This document shows positions 20,969 to 30,749 of a stretch of DNA of 64,000 nucleotides, one piece after another (within the stretch, counting starts at the first letter, position 1; the number at the start of each line of letters is the position of its first letter). The notes below the pieces were generated by a model. That model did no database searches, was not told the DNA's origin, and saw nothing but the letters and a program-made list of their open reading frames with translations. Source of the DNA: Neodidymelliopsis sp. IMI 364377 (taxonomy: Eukaryota > Ascomycota > Dothideomycetes > Pleosporales > Didymellaceae); contig JAPEUT010000090.1 in NCBI GenBank assembly GCA_027946375.1, forward strand, positions 1-64,000. Reading direction: 5' to 3'. A program made the translations under genes and the position numbers.

Positions 20969-21739
20969 ATGGAGCACCAAGCAGACGCGATGGACAAGGC
21001 GACGTCATCCGATGAAGACTTCGAGATAGTCGAGCATGATCGAAGATTACCTGGTGTCAACAAAGCGGATGACATCGACATCGTGGTGAGCACACAACAT
21101 CTCATCATGACAAACAGAAGCTGACACATCCTAGCAACGGAACCTTTCGCCAGAGATCGGCTCCTGTACTCGTGTCCTGCTCTCGCAGATTTCGGATCAA
21201 GAAGAGCGCACGCGCTGCATCGTCGTCTTCACACTCGGGCTGCAGAACATCAATGAGGCCACGAAGAAACTTACATCCGGTCGCCCGCTCAAAGACACAA
21301 CGGCTTTCGTCATCGCTGCTTTCCGTCGCTTGCCACTTTTCCACCAACACTGCATCTCGCGTACGCTCCAGCATCTCTTCGGCAGCGACGATCAGAAGTG
21401 GATGGATGTCGATGCGCAGGTGACCGAAGACGGAGAGTTCGAGATCTCAGCCGTGGTGTGGACACTCATGGTTGGTCCTCGTGCCCTGGTAGCCGGATTC
21501 GAGCGCGGTCTGACCGTGCTGGACACCGTGCTCAACACGGAGGTGTGGCTGGCGAGCACAACGGCGTCTATCGAAGCACGAGATGTGATGAAGGGTCTCG
21601 CAACAGGACTTCGCTCATGGGGTCATGAGTTGAAGGATCATATGGCAGTTTTCAACAGTCGGTAAGTTGGGACAGTATCCTCTTGCTACAGTTGGTAGCT
21701 GACACTCTTAGCTTCAAGCACCTTGTTGACAAGACCTAG
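20969..21739 (+). CDS. Small GEFEIS-family protein, copy 2 (unknown function)
   Basis: Three exons, 20969-21085, 21135-21661 and 21712-21739, with introns of 49 bp (GTGAGC...CCTAG) and 50 bp (GTAAGT...CTTAG). All phases agree and the product is 223 residues. The last exon codes only nine residues (FKHLVDKT after a split Arg codon) and a stop. The N-terminus is acidic (SSDEDFEIVEHD) without signal peptide. The middle is helical with RCIVVFTLGLQNINEA, then AAFRRLPLFHQHC, then KWMDVDAQVTEDGEFEIS, AVVWTLMVGPRALVAGF and a C-terminal helix. It shares the core with copy 1 but is about 70 residues longer, so copy 1 may be a shortened relative. I recognise no domain. Confidence 0.65.
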
Positions 21740-22896
21740 GTGTGCGTAAAGAACGACTGCAGTAAATGAGCACACAATTAAGTTGGAACTAGTACTTCGT
21801 GTCGCGTGGTAGGATCAAGCTCTGGAAGTCATGGAGGCCTGGGTATCTTTCTGTCTGTCAAAGACGTTTGTCCGCGCTGTGTTATTACTGGAACTTGGTT
21901 CGCCCGTGAGGCATCATAAATGTAAACTCATTGGAAGAATGTATGGAGCAACTTACTCGGGTGCTTCCAGCATTGTTGCGGTTGGGTTATGCGTCTTGGC
22001 ATGTCGTTGTTGCTTCCTGTAGCTCTCCTACACTCCTTATGTGTCGCGGACCAAACAATCGGATAATTCACACCAGCACTACCTCATACCGATCAAAGAT
22101 CACCATGACGCCCTAGGACTTAAGAACCCAACTTCAACCTGTCTATACATGATTTGGTAGGACCTTCTCTAGATCGACGTCTAGAGACACCCTGAGCAAT
22201 GTGACGGGCACCGTGATGGCGCCACGTCTACTGCGACACTTCTCGACACGCGAAGATAGGATACAGGCGCGATACCTGCTGTCGAAGTGCCACAGGCTCG
22301 TTGATTGGCCCGGAGTACTTGGCTGTCGATGCATCGCCGCGACAGCAGCATGACCATGGGTGCGGTGCGTAAATCGACGATGGATCGCTGTTGTTATTCC
22401 TGACGTCTTTGGGTCCGTCCCGTTCCCCGCAAACCATCCTCGTACAACGCGATTCATTATCGTCCCAGGCTGCGACTCATCTCTTTTCTCTTCAGGTGTT
22501 GGGCAGCACAGCCTACTTGGCTGCAGCAGTCCTATCGCAATCGAAGCCGGCCGCGCAGCTGGTCCCTCATAAGGTTCATGGCGTGGTGTTCTCGATCCCA
22601 ATTGCGGTTTCCCACGGATAACAGCCCCCGAAAGGTTATCTCGACCTCGGCCACTTCGGGCTATCCCGGCCAGTGACGTCTAGACTCACTGCTTGCCAAC
22701 TCGACAAGTGAGTACCCGTATCGTCATGATAGGGTATATATGTCATTGGCTTCCCCACTCGTGGTGCCTCATAGGGCTTTGCATCCGCTGTCAAAATTGT
22801 TTCGAGATCAGCTTTCTCGGTTCGGCGACTTGTATCCGAAAGCAATTGCAGGGATTGTAACGTCTTTGTCACGAAAGAGCTTGGAAATACTTAAAC
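21740..22896. other. Intergenic, no supported gene
   Basis: About 1.16 kb. Frames on both strands are short and compositionally unlike the neighbouring genes. A TATA-like gtatatatg lies at about 22734-22742, some 385 bp before the MDR gene start. Confidence 0.4.
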
Positions 22897-23088
22897 ATGC
22901 CGACGCCACCTTTTTCGCAGGATCGCCGAGACTGGTTGAGCGAAGTTTCAGGACTGTTTGCTAGCAAAAAGAAACCTATCGCAAAGACACAATTGAAAAG
23001 CACGAGTACCCTCGCTCTTACACCTTCGTCTTCAAGCTCGTTCAAGTCTACCTCGACGTACTCGCTGTTAGGACGTTTGCGAAACTGA
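22897..23088 (+). other. Possible upstream open reading frame or small protein before the MDR gene
   Basis: A 63-codon frame begins MPTPPFSQDRRDWLSE and is Ser/Thr/Lys-rich (KSTSTLALTPSSSSS), ending 33 bp before the MDR start at 23122. It could be a uORF in the MDR leader, an independent small gene, or chance. The composition looks coding-like, but there is no homology that I recognise. Confidence 0.3.
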
Positions 23089-23121
23089 TCAAGCCCGCGC
23101 GACCAAACCCCCGACCTAACA

Positions 23122-24272
23122 ATGGCTCCCCAGAAAACCAAGCAATGGAAGTCTGGCCAGGATGGACTGGACAAGTTGTACATGGAAGAGGCGGAGATCC
23201 CGAAGCCTGGCGAGGATGAGGTGCTCGTTGAGATCCATTCAGTTTCCTTAAACTACAGAGATACAGAGGGTATGGGTCTTTCGTCTTGCCAATGGCATTT
23301 GCACGCTAACGGTATCTAGTTTGCATGGGTCTCTACAACCACCATAAGCAGGTTGAGCAGCCACCAGCCGTGGTTCCAGGTAGCGACATGTGCGGTGTCG
23401 TGGTCGCAATCGGCCCCTCATCCAACAACACATCTGACCCCTACAAGAATCCTGCCTTCGCTCTCAAGGAAGGTGACCGCGTCGTCTCCACTTTCGCGCA
23501 AACACATATCACCGGTCAGGTCCAGGCGCGTGACATGGGCAATGGCCTCGGCAACCCTCTTCCTGGTGTTCTAACACAATACCGCGTCTTCCCTACCTAT
23601 GGTGTTCTCAAAGTCCCTGACTACCTCTCCTTCGACGAAGCAGCATGTCTGCCCATTGCAGCCGTCACAGCATGGATGAGTCTAAACTGCATGCGTCCGA
23701 CGGGCGAGATCATCGGCGCCGGCGAAACAGTCGTCTGTCAAGGTACAGGCGGCGTCTCCATCTCCGCAGCACAGATCGCCAGCGCGGCAGGAGCCGACGT
23801 GATCATCACATCCTCCAGCGATGAGAAGCTTGAGCGCGCAAAGAAGCTCGGTGCCAAGGAGGGTATCAACTACCGCAACACACCCGCATGGGACGAGGCT
23901 GTCCTTCAAAGGACAAACGAGCGCGGTGCAGATGTTGTTATCGAAGTCGGCGGTGCGCAAACCTTGCGCAAGTCTTTCGAGTGCGTGCGGTTTGGAGGAC
24001 TGATTGCGTGCATCGGATACTTGTCTGGCAAGCAGGATGAAGAAGGTGACAGGACCAACACCAACTTGTTGTGCTTGAAGCGGAACGTCACATTGAAGGG
24101 TATCATGAATGGCCCAAGAGATGAATTTGAGAAGATGCTGAAGTTCTACGACGAGAAGAAGATCAAACCTGTGGTTGACCGTGTGTGGAAGTTCGAGGAG
24201 GCTGATCAGGCGCTGAGGTACCTGTTCAGTGGTGGTCATTTTGGAAAGGTTGTCGTCAGAGTCAAGGCTTAA
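23122..24272 (+). CDS. MDR-superfamily zinc-type alcohol dehydrogenase-like / quinone oxidoreductase
   Basis: Two exons, 23122-23269 and 23320-24272, joined over a 50-bp intron (GTATGG...ATCTAG, phase 1), giving 366 residues. The splice reads SLNYRDTEVCMGLYNHHK. The N-terminal GroES-like domain has VLVEIHSVSLNYRD and PGSDMCGVVVAIG. The Rossmann domain has the nucleotide loop VVCQGTGGVSISAAQIA followed by IITSSSDEKLERAKKLGA, where Ser and Lys suit NADPH. The C-terminus LFSGGHFGKVVVRV is the typical MDR end. The usual structural-zinc cysteine quartet is absent, so despite the common label it is probably a zinc-free NADPH reductase of quinones or enones in the cytosol. The substrate cannot be told from sequence. 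Confidence 0.85.
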
Positions 24273-24638
24273 GCTGTCGACACATTGTGCAATTCAACAG
24301 TGGGAGCAAGCATTGTCACGCCACGATCGTCTTCGAGTTGCAGCAAATAACACACAATGTATTGCCTCTTTGTTGCCGCCGCCAAGTTCACAATACCCTT
24401 CGAGTGCGAGTCCTCTGTCCATCAAAGAGCGTGGATAAGGCTATGTTACAAAAGAAAACTACCCTTTCACTAAACGAACGCCCTTTCCTTCGCTACCAGT
24501 CCTGTATATTACGCTCGACGACTTTTTTCTACATACTATCAACTGCAACCCATCAACTCTCGGAGACTATCAATTACATTCTACTAACCTCCGACTCGTG
24601 CGCACTAATATCACAAATTTTCCCATTGCTAAGTTACG
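24273..24638. other. Intergenic between the MDR gene and a Myb/SANT-like gene
   Basis: 366 bp, pyrimidine-rich toward 24500, with no coding content. It holds the MDR terminator and the next promoter. Confidence 0.4.
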
Positions 24639-26357
24639 ATGAAGCGTTCAGCTTCTTTGTCTCTAAATGAGGAGCCTCTAGTGAAGAAACAGAAGGTCGA
24701 GAATGACCCACTCGAAGTTCACGACGGCATCGATGTTGCGGCGACCCCACCTGCGCAAGCCACGACCGTAGGTCTGGAAAGTACTGCTGAAGATGAGACC
24801 CACGAGAACAAGGGCGAGAGCTCTCTTGACGATGTCCAGGTCGACAGGCAGAAGGAAAAGATATCGCGAAAGGCTGGGGAAGGGTTTACAGCTTGGAAAC
24901 CAAAGCCGGCCTATGTTCCCATTCCTCCTGTCCAAACACATTGGGGAATCGTCCCCCGCTCAGGCGCTCACCGACCCACCAAAGTTCAGCCTCCGGCTCG
25001 AGATAGTGATGCAGCTGTGCAACCCGCGCTGTGGGAGGATCGCAAAGGCGCAGTTCGAGTCAAGCGTGGCAGCCGATATATAGACGGTTATGACCAAGCG
25101 TTCCACATGTGGGTACCGCTGATGGACTTGCGACCTACAAGCAAGAAGAACCAGGCGCCTAAACGTATAGCTGTTGGCTACTACTACCGACACGGCATGC
25201 CGACAGACTGGACCGACCCTGGCCCTCTCAACGATCTGAACAAAGCTCTCCAGAACGCCATCAAAGACCGAGCCTACGAGAAACCTTGGACGAATCCAGA
25301 ACGCAATGCTCTTGCACAATTACTCGCGGCGGATCCACAGGCATCGATATGGGATATCGCTGAACGATTCAACGATCAGATGTATCCTATGGGACAGGAT
25401 GATGAAGAAGAAAACCAGTATCCAACAGGCCGTTTCATTGAAGGCATCCGTCACGAATACCTCACATACAAGTCGACCTACGACAAGGGCGAGGCGCCAA
25501 CAGACCGCACATCGACGGATATACCGCTTGAGGTCGTTTGGGCAGCGAGGAAGGCTGCGGCGCCAAAGAAGACCGCGACCTCGGGAACAAAGAAGGCATC
25601 CACGAAGTCTGTGACTGCAAAGCTGACCGACACCGCCGGAGTGACGAAGAAGAAGCGTGTGTCGAAGAAGCAGAGCAAGAAGAGCGACGCCATGGTTATC
25701 GGGTCTGATGATGAAGCTCAGCAGTCACAACAACAGCCTTCTGTCTCAATGTCTCAGCAGCCTCGTCTGTCTGATGATCATGAGATCATGCTAGAGGTAG
25801 CTGGAGCGTACAATCCAGACGATGTGCGAGCTTCGTCGCCGTTGAGTCCACACACCCATGCGATGGTAACATCGCCATCCTATAGTTCTACGATCACAGC
25901 TAGTATGCCGGACGAGCACGTCAATGTCAGCCAGACTGCAACTTCCAGCGAGAAGTCTTGTAAGAACTCTATCTTGCCAGGCAGCCCTCCGGTCAAGGAG
26001 TCATCGTTCGTAGCCACCGACGTGGCACATGTTCCTGCAGACATACGTGTTACCCAAGAGTCCGTAGTGGAGCAAACCCAGCAAATTCACGATGCGCCAT
26101 CTGAAGCTCAGAAGCAGGTTCCAGATTCACTCATCGGTCAGGCGACGGAAACTTCGATCATCGCTACCACAGCTTTCCAGAAAGAAGCGATTCAGCCTGC
26201 AGCGGCCGCTGTTGAGGTGCCAGACGTGTCTCAGCCCACAGCTTCCGTAGTCGACGCCACTGTGAGCGAGTTTGTCGGAAACGCTGTTCGTGAAATTCAA
26301 ATCGATGAGAATTACGACGACGATGATGACGAGCTTGATTCGTTGTTCAATGAGTAG
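24639..26357 (+). CDS. Myb/SANT-like putative nuclear protein, 572 residues
   Basis: A single exon. The start MKRSASLSLNEEPLVKKQK carries a basic nuclear-localisation-like patch. The region RYIDGYDQAFHMWVPLMDLRP recalls NVFRRLDYVWTPVMVLRKF in the protein at 11568. Near residue 210, WTNPERNALAQLLAAD followed by IWDIAERFNDQ is a good Myb/SANT-like pattern. It continues YPTGRFIEGIRHEY then YKSTYDKGEAP, which parallels RPERSHSSLTKEVERF then KQYSKGVVP in the protein at 35554-37172. A Lys/Ala-rich basic stretch (KKKRVSKKQSKKS, about residues 330-350) and a long disordered acidic C-terminus ending DDDDELDSLFNE follow. This architecture suits a DNA- or chromatin-associated regulator, but no function is known. 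Confidence 0.7.
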   Translation: MKRSASLSLNEEPLVKKQKVENDPLEVHDGIDVAATPPAQATTVGLESTAEDETHENKGESSLDDVQVDRQKEKISRKAGEGFTAWKPKPAYVPIPPVQTHWGIVPRSGAHRPTKVQPPARDSDAAVQPALWEDRKGAVRVKRGSRYIDGYDQAFHMWVPLMDLRPTSKKNQAPKRIAVGYYYRHGMPTDWTDPGPLNDLNKALQNAIKDRAYEKPWTNPERNALAQLLAADPQASIWDIAERFNDQMYPMGQDDEEENQYPTGRFIEGIRHEYLTYKSTYDKGEAPTDRTSTDIPLEVVWAARKAAAPKKTATSGTKKASTKSVTAKLTDTAGVTKKKRVSKKQSKKSDAMVIGSDDEAQQSQQQPSVSMSQQPRLSDDHEIMLEVAGAYNPDDVRASSPLSPHTHAMVTSPSYSSTITASMPDEHVNVSQTATSSEKSCKNSILPGSPPVKESSFVATDVAHVPADIRVTQESVVEQTQQIHDAPSEAQKQVPDSLIGQATETSIIATTAFQKEAIQPAAAAVEVPDVSQPTASVVDATVSEFVGNAVREIQIDENYDDDDDELDSLFNE

Positions 26358-26592
26358 TTCTCTGATAGGTGCAACAGGTGTTGGAATTCGGCTTATTTGT
26401 TTCCTTTGTTGGTTTGTTGGCTTCTTTCTTTGAAGAATGGAAATGATTGAAATGATCCGAAACAAGGCCTTGGCCTGTCCTTCCTGGCAGGGGACACCTA
26501 CAATTGACAGTGCCGAGCGAAACCACTGTTGGTGTATCTGCATCGCTCTTGTAACAGCTGTCAATGTCTAATACCTAAAATCACAACCCTGC

Positions 26593-27951
26593 TCATAATT
26601 TCGAAGCCCTTGCATCCTCGTAATCCCGTAACTCTCTTCTATCGCTATTCCTCGGACTGTCACCAAACTCTTTCGCTCCCCTCTCCTTCAGCTCGTCTTT
26701 ACTCTTCCACTTCCACGCCCTATCTTTCTCCTCGCCATTACTCTTCCCATTCAGCACATTCAATAAGTACTTCCCTGAATTCGGCATGAACTTGTACGAA
26801 TGAAAGCTTCCACCAACAGCGATATACACGTTCTTCAACCGGTCATCGGGATGTCGAGACATCACCCAGTCTTCGGTTGGTGTTACGGCGTCGTAGCATA
26901 TGCGCCAGCGATTTGGTGATCGGTTCTTCGTCCACTCGGGCATGCTGTTTTTGATAACTTTTTCGCTTTCTTCGATCAGTTTTCTGGGAACCTCCATCTG
27001 GTTTCGTTTACTTGGCGCGGTGATGCGTCGTCCAGATGATGTGGTGACAGTGTTGGTGAACTCGGTCTTGATGTCGTTGATCTTGAGCTTTGGGAGGTGG
27101 TGGTATGGTGGTATGATGTCGATTTCACCCCCGACGACAACAACGGGTAGTTTGGCTTCCATCATGTGCTTTGCTTCGTCTTCGCTGAGGTCGTAGTATG
27201 CAGACAACCGTCCAACAGCTGTGATTTGTCGTTCGATCTGGTCTTTCTCCTGGATTTGCAGCTTGTCTTCGATAGGTGAAAGTAAGCTGCTTGTCCAAGC
27301 TCCAGCTGCGATGACAACTTTGTCTGCCTTCAACACTTTGCCATCTCGCAGTCTGACGCCTGCAATCCCTTCGCCATCATCTCTCAGTAACAACTCTTCC
27401 ACCTCGCCGGTCACCCGCTTGACACCCCGACTTTCGGCGACACGCAAGTAGCTCTTCGTTGCACTGGCTGCATCGACCCAACCCGCCTCAGGGTTGGAGT
27501 AGCCTTTCCCCAACTGCTCCTGTCTCAACCCTCGCAGAACAGCATGGTCCTCAACCAGTTTCTCGACATCCACACCTTCAGCGACATGGCTTCCTCTTTC
27601 TTCGAACGTCTTCTTCACTCCTGCTCTAAACTGTTCACCGCTGGACCCTTCGGTCACAACCCACCCCGTCTTATGAAAGTGGCCTTGGACAGCAATGCTC
27701 CAGAACCAGAAATGGATTGCTTCGTTGGCGAGGTTGCAGTATAGTGGTGAGGTGTAGTCGGTGCGAATGATCCGGTTGATATCAATCGCAGCAGCATTCT
27801 TGTCTTCTACTGGGCCATCAGGCGACCAGCGGTCTATGATTTCAATGAGAGATGGATCGGCGTATTGTTTTGAGGCATGGACGGCGAGAGAGGTACCGAA
27901 CGTGCCGGCGCCAATGATCAAGAGAGAAGGTTCTTTGGTTCTCTGCGTCAT
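26593..27951 (-). CDS. Amadoriase / sarcosine-oxidase-like FAD oxidase with peroxisomal SKL signal
   Basis: A single exon of 452 residues. ATG 27951 (MTQRTKEPS) is chosen because the frame upstream of it has no other ATG. The Rossmann FAD motif LLIIGAGTFGTSLA starts near residue 10. RICYDAVTPTEDW near residue 370 holds the cysteine that binds FAD covalently in fructosyl amino acid oxidases and monomeric sarcosine oxidase. VGGSFHSYKFMPNSGKYLL is the conserved late flavin contact, with the Lys characteristic of the family. The last three residues are SKL, a peroxisomal targeting signal 1, where the hydrogen peroxide product can be removed by catalase. The family oxidises N-alkyl or fructosyl amino acids. 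It is convergent with the gene at 24639, 235 bp away. Confidence 0.88.
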   Translation of the reverse strand: MTQRTKEPSLLIIGAGTFGTSLAVHASKQYADPSLIEIIDRWSPDGPVEDKNAAAIDINRIIRTDYTSPLYCNLANEAIHFWFWSIAVQGHFHKTGWVVTEGSSGEQFRAGVKKTFEERGSHVAEGVDVEKLVEDHAVLRGLRQEQLGKGYSNPEAGWVDAASATKSYLRVAESRGVKRVTGEVEELLLRDDGEGIAGVRLRDGKVLKADKVVIAAGAWTSSLLSPIEDKLQIQEKDQIERQITAVGRLSAYYDLSEDEAKHMMEAKLPVVVVGGEIDIIPPYHHLPKLKINDIKTEFTNTVTTSSGRRITAPSKRNQMEVPRKLIEESEKVIKNSMPEWTKNRSPNRWRICYDAVTPTEDWVMSRHPDDRLKNVYIAVGGSFHSYKFMPNSGKYLLNVLNGKSNGEEKDRAWKWKSKDELKERGAKEFGDSPRNSDRRELRDYEDARASKL

Positions 27952-28231
27952 GATGTTTTTGGTAGTCAAACTGTATTTTGAATTGTATTGTACTTCCTCC
28001 ACGTCCAGGTACCTTTACGTTGATATGGATTCGATTTTCTCGGCATAGCCCCGCGTCATGGTGCGGATCCGGCGTGCATGCGCGATCGATCGTCGAGCCA
28101 CATCGAGACTTCGGACATCGCTCCGCGAGTCACGACGCGTTGAAAATGTGGGGTAAGCGTGATCAATTTCAACAGCAGTGTGATCTATTGTCTCGTACAA
28201 CATCCTTCGAACGACCGGAACAACAACAACA

Positions 28232-29425
28232 TTATGGTGTCGTGGATCCAATGAAGACTACAAGCACTGCGCAATAAGCTGCGCTTGCAGCGAACAGTTC
28301 GTGGCGTCCTGCCTTGGTCAAAAGTGACATCGTAGCTGCAAAGATAACGGTGGACAGCATTAGAACACCGACGGCAGCGTAAGTAGCTCTTTCAGTCTTG
28401 AATGTCGACAGCTTGTACATGGCGAATATCGGAGCAGCGATGAGAAGAATGATGATGAACGCAATGATCAGGTTGACCGCGAATCTGATTCGAGACAGCG
28501 AGTAGTAGTGAATATTCTGGATCATCGTTTTCTTAGTGAGCTCTGGAGTTCGAAACAGCCACTGGAAATTTGTCAACAAGATTTCTGGTTTCTGGCAATC
28601 AATACGCACCCGCACTGTTCGGCAGTCAATCAGTCGCAGAAAGTCTTCTACGCGGCCTTCGAACGTTGCACCTTCTCTTCCGTGTCTAAGCACCGAGAGA
28701 TCCTCTTTACAGTATACGTAGTCCTTCTCATTCTCCTGCAAATCATTCTCAAAGGCATGGTAGATGCGCATGCTCTGATAGTCCCGGCGTGTTGGTTTTC
28801 GCAATGCATTCATTTCATTTGCTCTGAGCAAGAGTTCATCTACGACTGATTAGTGTCATCGTGATATTGCGTAGTAGACTTCAACTGAACCGTAATGAAG
28901 GATCTTTGTGTTCAGATCGTTCAGTACATCCTCGCGCGTTCGTTGGCCTTGCGCTTTCTCTTCTTGACATCTCTTCTTATCTTCACACCATGAACGTAAG
29001 CGTTCAGCATCGTCAGAGCTTTCTTGGGAGATCTTGTCCATATCATCGAGCTCCTGCTCTAGTTGTTGAATATCTGCTTGTAGATACAGCAACAGACGTG
29101 TGTGTACGTATGAGAAGGTCCGAAACATCATGAAGCTCTGGTCGCTAGCGACGAACGCTGCTACTCGAGGATATCCGTGAGGGTACTCTTCCACTAGAAA
29201 CAAGTCATTTTAATTTAACTCGAAACGTAGTGACTACTTACATTTGCGAATTTTTATCGTGTCATCTATCCACGCTCTCACCTCTGCAGTTCTAGAAGGC
29301 CTAGTTATGAACAGGAACAACGATCTCCATATGCCTGTTATTCGGTCCAAGCACGTTCGCTTGTTACAAGGTACAACATCAGACCCAAGCCCTTGCTCGG
29401 TCACCGATACTGGCTCACCAGACAT
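28232..29425 (-). CDS. DUF6594 fungal membrane protein
   Basis: Four exons, 29425-29242, 29193-28891, 28845-28610 and 28561-28232, with introns of 48, 45 and 48 bp, giving 350 residues. DUF6594 features are EYPHGYPRVAAFVASD, a RLLYLQADIQQLEQELDDMD coiled helix, and DFLRLIDCRTVRWLF. Three closely spaced membrane segments form the C-terminal quarter (LIIAFIIILLIAAPIFAMY, VGVLMLSTVIFAATMSLL, AASAAYCAVLVVFIG). The third intron (28562-28609, GTGCGT...TCCAG) is 48 bp, a multiple of three, and lacks a stop, so its retention would add 16 residues without breaking frame. I infer the intron because the extra residues do not fit the family. Function of DUF6594 proteins is not known; many lie near incompatibility-type genes. 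Confidence 0.75.
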
Positions 29426-30749
29426 CGCGCGATGGCAAAACGATAGAAAGGAAGCTTTGTCGACGAACACATCTGGGCAGGTTAGCCAACCTTTAAAAGC
29501 ACCTGCCTGGCAGAGGTGGTCAGCAAATAATCTCTACCAATCAATAGTTGCCAAGGCAGTAGTAATCATTTGCTGCTTCCGCGGAGCCTGATGACAAGGC
29601 TATCAAAATCATGTCCTAAACCTACATGATACCATGGAGCGTAAACAAACAAAACATCGTGATTTCTAAGATTCGGGACGATTCATTATCGGCTCGTGGA
29701 ACTGTCATGGTGTATGCGGAAGTACGCAAATTTCGGTAGACACACATACACCGAGGTCTCTTACTTTTACACAATGGTTTCTAAATGATTAGCGCTTACT
29801 ATGCTAGTCCAAAACCAGACTCGTATCTGCATGAACCTCTACATGGCTGCATTCGCAATCGCAGACAAGGCTAATTATAACACAAAGCATAGAGCCTCGC
29901 GTCTAGCTTCACTAAGTATTGTTATATTTAACTAAAAGTGATCTACTCTATTTCTTCACAGCCTGAAGCCATGAACCTTGACTTAATACTTAATTGCGAT
30001 AACTAAGGTCTCTCAGCTATAATTTAGCCTCGCTGCCTCTAATTTCTACATACCATCAAGCTCGCTCTTTTCTTTCCTCAAGACAGCGCTCTTTCCAAAT
30101 GAAGCGAGTCGAATATCCCAGAACAAGACCCGTATCTATACAGCGTAAGGTTTCTCAACTACACTTCTTTACACTCAATATACCGCTGCAAAGCCTCACG
30201 GCATCGTACCAGCAATATCAAGTAAAGCACCAATTCCATAACAACCTTTTTAGAACCTCTATTTACCCGCCAGTAGCAGCGCAACAGCAGCTCCGTAGCT
30301 GGTACCTGCTGAACTGTTTTTCGGCAGTGATACGGGGCTGGATATTTTAAGTTGCGCTAGATGTGATTTTGGTGATTCAAGGCTGCGGTAGAAGTGTGCT
30401 ATTGTAGGTTATCCTTGGGAGATCTAGTGTTGATATGTACGTTTCGTTTCCACTGTGCGTTACGAGATCTTGTGATGTTCGTGGGCAAGTTTGAGGAGGG
30501 TGAGTGGCAATGTGAGAAGGAAGCGACTTCGACTCGATGCGGATGCTTGGTTCAAGGTACAAGTAATGTAGAAGTTCGGATCACAGTCCACAGAATCAAG
30601 CATTGGGATAAGTGTGTGAGATAAGATATACAGTTCGTATAATCGTGAATAAAATACATGGGCTGGTATCTCGCCGCTCATGCAAATATACCCAGTGGTC
30701 ATGCTAGACTCATAAAACCCAAACGCCTTGCTAAAATGCCTTTCCGAAC
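29426..30749. other. Gene-free AT-rich stretch
   Basis: About 1.3 kb. 29590-30110 is especially AT-rich with many TA steps, which would suit an old decayed repeat, but I cannot identify an element. A frame of 83 codons at 30099-30350 has no recognisable content. Confidence 0.4.
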
